Source: AWTP1-13 sp035714005 (GTDB lineage Bacteria; Pseudomonadota; Alphaproteobacteria; Rhizobiales; Hyphomicrobiaceae). Taken from it: a DNA stretch of 10,434 nucleotides. The position numbers and the translations under genes are program-made. Under the pieces are notes generated by a model. That model was not told the DNA's origin, searched no databases, and saw only the letters and a list, made by a program, of their open reading frames with translations. Positions 5,866 through 10,434 of this stretch are shown one piece after another (positions within the stretch are counted from its first letter, which is position 1; the number at the start of each line of letters is the position of its first letter). Location: assembly GCA_035714005.1 (NCBI GenBank), contig DASTMQ010000446.1:1-10434 (forward strand). The letters are read 5' to 3'.

Positions 5866-6258
5866 TCACGCTTTGTCCATCTCGGCCAACACCTTGCGGG
5901 CGATGCGGAAGCATTCGACCCCCAGCGGTACGCCGGCATAGATGGCGATTTGGTGGATGATGGCTTGCACCTCCCCCTTGCTGACGCCGTTCCTGAGCGC
6001 GCCGCGCAAATGCAGTTCCCATTCGTGCATGCGGTTGAGGCAGGCCAGCATCACCAGGTTGAGCATCGACCGGGTCTTTTTCGGCAAGCGCTCGTCACTC
6101 CACACCAGACCCCAGCAGTACTCGTTCAGGATTTCCTGAAACGGACCATTAAAGTCGTCGGCCGCGGCGGCGGCACGGTTGACGTACTCCTCGCCCAGCA
6201 CCGCCTTGCGGATGGCTAGACCCTTGTCTCGTAGCGCCTTGTCCACCATTCTCTCCAT
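5866..6258 (-). CDS. Carboxymuconolactone decarboxylase (CMD/AhpD-fold) family protein
   Basis: The 130-residue product resembles gamma-carboxymuconolactone decarboxylase (PcaC): a leading GLAIRKAVLGEEYV (13-26), EYCWGLVW (46-53), RSMLNLVMLACLNR (63-76), HLRGALRNGV (83-92) and the closing IAIYAGVPLGVECFRIARKVL (104-124). PcaC decarboxylates 4-carboxymuconolactone in the protocatechuate branch of the beta-ketoadipate pathway. No other pca gene is present, so the substrate is open; many CMD homologues have unknown functions. The CxxC pair of peroxidase-type AhpD proteins is absent. The start is uncertain. ATG at 6258 and 6249 and GTG at 6246 are all in frame; the GGAG at 6252-6255 spaces best for the GTG, which would give 126 residues. 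The frame stays open to 6447, but those extra residues do not look like the family. It diverges from the aldo/keto reductase gene. Confidence 0.86.
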   Translation of the reverse strand: MERMVDKALRDKGLAIRKAVLGEEYVNRAAAAADDFNGPFQEILNEYCWGLVWSDERLPKKTRSMLNLVMLACLNRMHEWELHLRGALRNGVSKGEVQAIIHQIAIYAGVPLGVECFRIARKVLAEMDKA

Positions 6259-6352
6259 CGCTGCTGCAAACGCCAGATCTGAAACGCATAACGTTGTGGC
6301 AGCCTTTGCCCGGGGGCTCAAGCCCGTCACCCCCGAGCCGTGCTGGTCCTTG

Positions 6353-6371
6353 CCGGGCAGCTGGCGCCCGG
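6353..6371. repeat. Hairpin in the CMD/aldo-keto reductase divergent region
   Basis: CCGGGC (6353-6358) pairs with GCCCGG (6366-6371) around a 7-base loop. Just upstream, CGGGGG (6311-6316) can pair with CCCCCG at about 6330-6335. The whole 231-bp divergent region (6259-6489) otherwise shows no recognised gene. It should carry promoters for both neighbours, but I could not pick out clear -10/-35 elements. Confidence 0.4.
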
Positions 6372-6489
6372 CCCAGGGATCCTCGAGGTGGCGTGGCATG
6401 AGTGGAGCGATGCCAGCCGCCGACCGAAGCCGAGCAACGCCTGACAACCAGCCCCAGGGCGCAGGCGAGATGAGGACAGGATTGACAAG

Positions 6490-7323
6490 ATGCGCTTAAT
6501 TACGCTCAAGACCGGAGACAAGGTTCCCGCGCTCGGCCTCGGCACCTGGCGCATGGGCGAGCGCAAGAGCGAGCGCGCCGCCGAGCTCAAAGCGCTGAAG
6601 CTCGGGCTCGAGCTCGGCGTGCGCCTGATCGACACCGCCGAAATGTACGGCGAGGGTGGCGCCGAGGAGATAGTCGGCGAGGCGATCGCCGGCAAGCGCG
6701 ACAGCATCTATCTCGTCAGCAAGGTCTATCCTCACAATGCCTCGCGCCGAGGCACCATTGCCGCCTGCGAGCGCTCCTTGCAGCGACTGAAGACCGATCG
6801 GCTCGACCTTTATCTTTTGCATTGGCGCGGCTCTTATCCGCTGGCCGAGACGGTGGAGGCCTTCGCGAGGCTCCTGCAGGACGGCAAGATTCGCCGCTGG
6901 GGTGTCAGCAATTTCGACAGCGAGGACATGCGCGAGCTCAAGGAGCAACCGGGTGGCGAGGCCTGCGCCGCCAATCAGGTCCTCTACCACCTGGGCAACC
7001 GGGGCATCGAATGGGAGCTGATCCCCTATTGCCGGCGCGCCGAGGTCATGGTGATGGCCTACTCGCCGCTGGGTCAGGGACCGCTGTTGCGCAAGCCCGC
7101 GCTCGCCCCGCTTGCCGCCAAGCACGGCGTCACGCCGGCGGCGATTGCGCTCAGCTTCGTCTTGCGCCAGCCCGGGATGGTGACGATCCCCAAGGCCGTC
7201 ACGCCTGAGCATGTGCGGGCCAATCTCAAGGCCCTCGATGTCTGCCTCGACGCCGAGGACCTCAAGGCGCTCGATGCCGCCTTCCCGCCGCCCAAGCGCG
7301 CAACCCCGCTGCAAATGACTTGA
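6490..7323 (+). CDS. Aldo/keto reductase
   Basis: This is a monomeric NAD(P)H-dependent oxidoreductase of the AKR superfamily, reducing aldehydes or ketones in the cytosol. The 277-residue length fits a compact bacterial (AKR5-like or YeaE-like) member. The catalytic tetrad is complete: Asp48 in LIDTAEMYG, Tyr53 in the same motif, Lys78 in LVSKVYP, and His111 in LLHWRG. GVSNFDS (138-144) and the cofactor-phosphate-binding segment IPKAVTPEHVRANL (233-246) are also present; the Lys and Arg there fit NADPH preference. An N-terminal beta-hairpin with GLGTWRMG (16-23) leads the barrel. The ATG at 6490 has AGGA 8 nt upstream. The exact substrate is not evident. It stands alone between a divergent CMD gene and a convergent CDF gene. 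Confidence 0.95.
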   Translation: MRLITLKTGDKVPALGLGTWRMGERKSERAAELKALKLGLELGVRLIDTAEMYGEGGAEEIVGEAIAGKRDSIYLVSKVYPHNASRRGTIAACERSLQRLKTDRLDLYLLHWRGSYPLAETVEAFARLLQDGKIRRWGVSNFDSEDMRELKEQPGGEACAANQVLYHLGNRGIEWELIPYCRRAEVMVMAYSPLGQGPLLRKPALAPLAAKHGVTPAAIALSFVLRQPGMVTIPKAVTPEHVRANLKALDVCLDAEDLKALDAAFPPPKRATPLQMT

Positions 7324-7325
7324 AG

Positions 7326-7375
7326 AAGCGGCGCGCGCCCGGCGCGCGCGCGCCAAGCCCTGGTGTGCGCCGCTT
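7326..7375. terminator. GC-rich stem between convergent genes (possible bidirectional terminator)
   Basis: AAGCGGCGC (7326-7334) pairs perfectly with GCGCCGCTT (7367-7375). Inside it, GGCGCGCG (7330-7337) can alternatively pair with CGCGCGCC (7347-7354). The structure fills the whole 50-bp gap between the aldo/keto reductase stop and the CDF stop and touches the latter. There is no T-run on either strand, so its terminator role rests on position and stem strength only. Confidence 0.5.
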
Positions 7376-8285
7376 AGGCAATCGGCAGCCCGCTGGTCTT
7401 GGCCTTGTGCTCGGGTTCCACGTGGATGAGCACCTCGGCGCCCGGAATGGCGTCGGCGAGCGCGTCTTCGATGCGATCGCAGATCTGATGCGAGGAGGCG
7501 ACCGTCATGCGGCCGGGGACGACCAGGTGAAACTCGATGAAGGTCACGCGTCCGGCCGTCCGCGTCTTGACATCGTGCGCCTGGATCGCGCCCTCGGCAT
7601 TGTTGGAGATCACCTCGCGGATGCGGCGGGCGACCTCGGCGGTTACGGCCTCATCCATCAGGCCACTGATGGAATCGCGCATCAGGCGCCAACCCGCCCA
7701 TAGGATGTTGACGGCGACCACGGCGGCCAACAGCGGATCGAGCACCTGCCAGCCCGTCAGCGTCGCCAGCGACAAGCCAGCGAGCACGCCCAAAGAGGTG
7801 GCCACGTCGGTCAACAGGTGCCAGCCATCGGCGACCAGCGCGGGCGAGCGCTGTCGGCGCCCCCAGGTCAGCAAAAAGTAGGACCAGGCCGCATTGATGA
7901 GCGTCGCCGCCCCGTTGATGAGCAAGCCTTGCACCGGCTGATTGAGGCGGCGCGGCATCACCAGGGCATCGTAGGCTTCACGCACGATCAAGAGGGCCGC
8001 AAGCACGATCAGCACACCCTCGAGGACGGCCGAGAAGTACTCCGCCTTGTGATGACCGAACTGGTGGCGCCGATCGGCCGGCTGGGCGGAAATATGCAAG
8101 GCATAAAGCGCCACCAGGGCGGTGATCAAATTGACGATGCTTTCCAGCGCGTCGGAGTAGAGGGCGACGCTGCCGGTGATCCAATAGGCAAGGAATTTGA
8201 GGCCCAACACCGCGGCCGCCACCACGATCGAGACGACGGCGGCAACCTTCAGCTTGTCGGCGACTTGCAGAGGTCCAGCCAGCAT
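7374..8285 (-). CDS. Cation diffusion facilitator (CDF) family metal efflux transporter
   Basis: CDF proteins are inner-membrane dimers that export divalent metals (Zn, Fe, Mn, Co or Cd) in exchange for protons. The 303-residue protein has six hydrophobic segments and a soluble C-terminal domain (about 210-303) with AHDVKTRTAGRVTFIEFHLVVPG (236-258), the ferredoxin-like fold used for dimerisation and metal sensing. The transport site is Asp45 and Glu49 in YSDALESIVN (43-52) together with His156 and Asp160 in ADGWHLLTDV (152-161). E. coli FieF has Asp45, Asp49, His153 and Asp157, so Glu replaces the second Asp. The loop RRHQFGHHKAEYFSA (72-86) matches the family motif. The ATG at 8285 is the only reasonable start, though no clear ribosome site precedes it. 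Metal specificity cannot be assigned with confidence. Confidence 0.94.
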   Translation of the reverse strand: MLAGPLQVADKLKVAAVVSIVVAAAVLGLKFLAYWITGSVALYSDALESIVNLITALVALYALHISAQPADRRHQFGHHKAEYFSAVLEGVLIVLAALLIVREAYDALVMPRRLNQPVQGLLINGAATLINAAWSYFLLTWGRRQRSPALVADGWHLLTDVATSLGVLAGLSLATLTGWQVLDPLLAAVVAVNILWAGWRLMRDSISGLMDEAVTAEVARRIREVISNNAEGAIQAHDVKTRTAGRVTFIEFHLVVPGRMTVASSHQICDRIEDALADAIPGAEVLIHVEPEHKAKTSGLPIA

Positions 8286-8375
8286 GGTGTTCGAGCCAAG
8301 GCGCTTCGATCCCGATGTGGCACGAACGGGCGGCGATTGCCAGCGCTATTCGCGCCGCGCGACGCCGGCAAGACC

Positions 8376-8392
8376 TTCACCAACATGGTGAA
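8376..8392. promoter_or_regulatory. 17-bp perfect palindrome, candidate operator
   Basis: TTCACCA and TGGTGAA flank a 3-base centre, ACA. It lies 90 bp upstream of the CDF start and 152 bp upstream of the YdjM-like start, in the 259-bp divergent region (8286-8544). Position and symmetry fit a dimeric repressor site acting on one or both genes. The regulator is not in the window. Confidence 0.5.
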
Positions 8393-8480
8393 AACACCCG
8401 CCGCCAGCGGCGAAATGCACAACTGCTTTGCCGGCTCGGTAGCTCGTCAGCGGCGAATCTGATGCAAAGGCTGCCTGAGC

Positions 8481-8498
8481 GGCGGCCAAGCGGCCGCC
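8481..8498 (+). repeat. Hairpin in the leader of the YdjM-like gene
   Basis: GGCGGCC (8481-8487) pairs perfectly with GGCCGCC (8492-8498) around the loop AAGC. It lies 46 bp before the start codon and 32 bp before the GGAGG ribosome site. No T-run follows, so it is more likely a leader structure than a terminator. Confidence 0.45.
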
Positions 8499-8544
8499 TC
8501 ACCGGTTGGCGTGCGTCTGGCTCCTCGGAAGGAGGCATGCCGAA

Positions 8545-9393
8545 ATGGCCAATTTTCCCACCCATATCGCCGTCGGCACCGTCGTCAGCGGGGCACTGGC
8601 AACCGTGACATTGGCGGCCGACGTGGTGGCGCCCGAAAACCTGGTGGCCGTCACGCTGGCCGGCGTGCTGGGCTCGGTGTTGCCGGACATCGACCTCAAG
8701 GACTCGCGCCCTAGTCGGGCGATGTTTGCCGGGCTCGGCGTCTTCTTCGCCTTTGCGGTGCTGTTCAGCCTGCAGCAAAAGTATTCAGTGGCGGAAATGA
8801 TCATCCTGTGGCTCGGCACCCTGGTGCTGGTGCGCTTCGTCGCGCATGCCTTCTTTCATCGGCTGAGCGCGCATCGCGGCATCTGGCACTCGATCTTGGC
8901 CGCCGTTTTCTGCGCCTGCGCCACCGCGGCGATCTACACCAGCGTGCTCGGCCGCAACGAGGGCGTGGCGTGGCTGGCGGGAGGCTTTTTGGCCATCGGC
9001 TACTTGACCCACCTTATTCTCGACGAGATCTACTCCGTCGACGTGATGGATACCCGCCTCAAGGCCTCCTTCGGTACGGCCCTAAAACTGATCGATCCGC
9101 GTCACCCCGGTGCGACCGCCGCCATGGCGGTGGCAACCGTGCTCGCCTTTCTGCTGGCGCCACCCACCAAATCCTTCATCGACGGCGTGACATCGCGCTC
9201 GCTGTGGAGCGCCTTGCAGCATCGCCTGCTGCCGCAAGACAATTGGTTTGGCCTCGACTGGCGGCAACTGGCGCGGTGGCAAGACCGGCCCTCGCGCGCT
9301 GCCTCGCCGTCGCCGGCGGCCGCTGCCAATGCCATCGAGACGGGTTCGATCACACCGACCGGCGCGCCGGCACCCAACCTGCCGGCCAAATGA
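8545..9393 (+). CDS. YdjM-type inner-membrane metal-dependent hydrolase family protein
   Basis: This 282-residue membrane protein has the pattern of the YdjM family (predicted inner-membrane metal hydrolases; the E. coli member is LexA-controlled). Conserved polar residues are dispersed among hydrophobic helices: His7 in FPTHIAVG, Asp48 and Asp50 in LPDIDLKDS (46-54), His101 and His105, AHRGIWHS (109-116, with His110, Arg111 and His115), and YLTHLILDEIYSVD (153-166, with His156 and Asp160). Together these could bind a metal at the membrane face. The tail after about residue 245 is Ala/Pro-rich and probably disordered. The ATG at 8545 has a strong GGAGG 9 nt upstream. I see no SOS box in the leader. 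Its biochemical activity is unproven for the family as far as I know. It converges with the permease gene, with only 4 bp between stops. Confidence 0.88.
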   Translation: MANFPTHIAVGTVVSGALATVTLAADVVAPENLVAVTLAGVLGSVLPDIDLKDSRPSRAMFAGLGVFFAFAVLFSLQQKYSVAEMIILWLGTLVLVRFVAHAFFHRLSAHRGIWHSILAAVFCACATAAIYTSVLGRNEGVAWLAGGFLAIGYLTHLILDEIYSVDVMDTRLKASFGTALKLIDPRHPGATAAMAVATVLAFLLAPPTKSFIDGVTSRSLWSALQHRLLPQDNWFGLDWRQLARWQDRPSRAASPSPAAAANAIETGSITPTGAPAPNLPAK

Positions 9394-9397
9394 AAGC

Positions 9398-10243
9398 CTA
9401 GCGAAAGCGCAACAGCACCGCACCCGCCAGCACCAGCCCCGCGGCCGCGAGGCGGGCCGGCAGGATTGGCTCGCGCAAGATCAGTGCGGCAAACAGGGCG
9501 GCAAACAGCACGCTGGTCTCCCGCAGCGCCGCCACCAGTGCGATCGGCGCCACGGTCATGGCCCAGATGGCGATCGCGTAGGCCACCGTCGAAAGTGCGG
9601 CGCCGGCCGTAGCCGTGCGCCAGTGGGCGCGAAACTCGGGCACAAGGGCGGAGCCGAGGCGCAGCCAGCCATAGATGGCCATGGTGACGCCGTCGCTGAT
9701 GAAGAGCCACACCGTATAGGCCAAGGCGCTGCCGGCAAGGCGGGCGCCGATGCCGTCGACCAGGGTATAGGCGGTGATGGTGAGCGAGGTGGCAAGGGCG
9801 GCAGCAACGGCGCGGCCATCAAAGCGCGCTCGCCCGCGGCCTCCCCTTGCCGCCAACAACACGATGCCGCCTGCCAACACGCTGACGCCGGCCCAGCCGG
9901 CGCCGCCCAACGCCTCCTTGAGCCAGAACGCGGCAAGCGCCGCCGTCAACAGCGGTGCCGCCCCGCGCGCGATCGGATAGACCTGGCCGAGATCGCCCCA
10001 ACGATAAGCCTCCGCCAGCGTCAAAAAATAGGCGACATGAATGATGGCCGACGCCACGATGTAGGGCCAGGCCCGAGCGGCGGGCAGCGGTATGAACGGT
10101 AACAGCGGCAACACCATCAAGCCGGCGGTGACCGCCACCAAAACCGTGGCCACAACCGGGGCCACTTTCAGTTTAAGGAGCGTATTCCAGCCCGCATGGC
10201 AGGCGGCCGCGACAAGCACGGCTGTAAAGACAAAGGGGTCCAC
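9398..10243 (-). CDS. EamA/DMT-superfamily permease
   Basis: This is a predicted inner-membrane transporter of the drug/metabolite superfamily, the group that exports amino acids, nucleobases or other small metabolites. The 281-residue protein contains about ten hydrophobic segments arranged as two repeated halves. HAGWNTLLKLK appears early (residues 16-26). A charged inter-repeat linker, ARGGRGRARFDG, divides the halves. The closing half has ALRETSVLFAALFAALILREP, the EamA motif that ends with a charged Arg-Glu-Pro. I chose the GTG at 10243 because the protein then begins MDPFVFTAVLVAA, as is common in this subgroup. A clear ribosome site is lacking, with the nearest GGAG about 14 nt upstream. 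A TTG at 10294 would add 17 polar residues. The substrate is unknown. The stop lies 4 bp from that of the YdjM-like gene, so transcripts likely overlap. Confidence 0.9.
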   Translation of the reverse strand: MDPFVFTAVLVAAACHAGWNTLLKLKVAPVVATVLVAVTAGLMVLPLLPFIPLPAARAWPYIVASAIIHVAYFLTLAEAYRWGDLGQVYPIARGAAPLLTAALAAFWLKEALGGAGWAGVSVLAGGIVLLAARGGRGRARFDGRAVAAALATSLTITAYTLVDGIGARLAGSALAYTVWLFISDGVTMAIYGWLRLGSALVPEFRAHWRTATAGAALSTVAYAIAIWAMTVAPIALVAALRETSVLFAALFAALILREPILPARLAAAGLVLAGAVLLRFR

Positions 10244-10373
10244 TTGGGCGCGCCCGGCTCCGTGCAGATGACCGACTTTCGTCGGGTATGCCAATCAAGG
10301 GAGGGAAAACCACCGCCGACGCTACCCCCGCAAATTTATGGCAACAAGGGCCACCGCTAACCTCCTGGCGCGC

Positions 10374-10420
10374 CATGGGTCGCCCATGCCGCCGCCCAAC
10401 CTCGCCCAACGGGTGGGCGA
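10374..10420. repeat. Two adjacent hairpins near the right edge
   Basis: CATGGG (10374-10379) pairs with CCCATG (10383-10388) around TCG. TCGCCCA (10402-10408) pairs with TGGGCGA (10414-10420) around a 5-base loop, and three Ts follow. The second could be a weak terminator for a plus-strand transcript or a leader structure upstream of the permease. Between 10244 and the window end I recognise no gene; short frames stay open to the edge on both strands but have no family resemblance. Confidence 0.4.
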
Positions 10421-10434
10421 TTTGCGAGCGCAGC

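Noticed and set aside
6496..7356. 286-codon minus-strand frame opposite the aldo/keto reductase
   Set aside because: It is the antisense shadow of a gene with a complete catalytic tetrad. The translation has no recognisable motif.
8286..8544. Small RNA or tRNA gene in the 259-bp divergent region
   Set aside because: No cloverleaf, CCA-type end or promoter-terminator pair could be made out. The hairpin at 8481-8498 lacks a T-run.
10295..10434. Partial gene entering from the right edge
   Set aside because: Several frames remain open to the edge, but they are too short to show any family signature. Promoter or leader sequence for the permease is equally likely.

Overview
The window looks like ordinary chromosomal DNA from a GC-rich alphaproteobacterium, probably in or near Hyphomicrobiales (Rhizobiales). 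The evidence is the ctpA-rppH neighbourhood behind an EnvC-like gene, a small HIG1-type twin-transmembrane gene next to a PduO-type adenosyltransferase, and strong G/C preference at third codon positions. Nothing points to a plasmid, phage, transposon or CRISPR locus. No tRNA or rRNA was recognised.

Left block (1-1590, minus strand): three genes in one direction, probably one operon. In transcription order they are a 62-residue HIG1-domain membrane protein, a PduO-type ATP:cob(I)alamin adenosyltransferase, and a rhomboid protease that runs off the left edge. A 361-bp divergent promoter region (1591-1951) follows. It holds three copies of a 15-bp-period repeat and several inverted repeats.

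Central block (1952-5832, plus strand): a periplasmic EnvC-like murein hydrolase activator overlaps the start of the C-terminal processing protease CtpA by 4 bp. Both belong to envelope and peptidoglycan maintenance. A textbook intrinsic terminator follows ctpA. Next come two tandem RNA pyrophosphohydrolase (RppH, Nudix) paralogues of equal length. They are about 55% identical by eye as proteins but share a 56-nt block with one mismatch.

Right block (5866-10434): single genes in alternating directions. They are a carboxymuconolactone-decarboxylase-family protein (minus), an aldo/keto reductase (plus), a cation diffusion facilitator (minus), a YdjM-type membrane metal-dependent hydrolase (plus) and an EamA/DMT-type permease (minus). 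They share no evident pathway. The last two converge with only 4 bp between stop codons. The final ~190 bp has no gene I can support.

I found no clearly new multi-gene system. The items most worth a second look are the tandem rppH pair with its localized near-identity, the repeats in front of the EnvC-like gene, and a perfect palindrome in the divergent region between the CDF transporter and the YdjM-type gene. Residue positions, stems and gene boundaries were read by eye. Family names rest on motif recognition, not on database searches.
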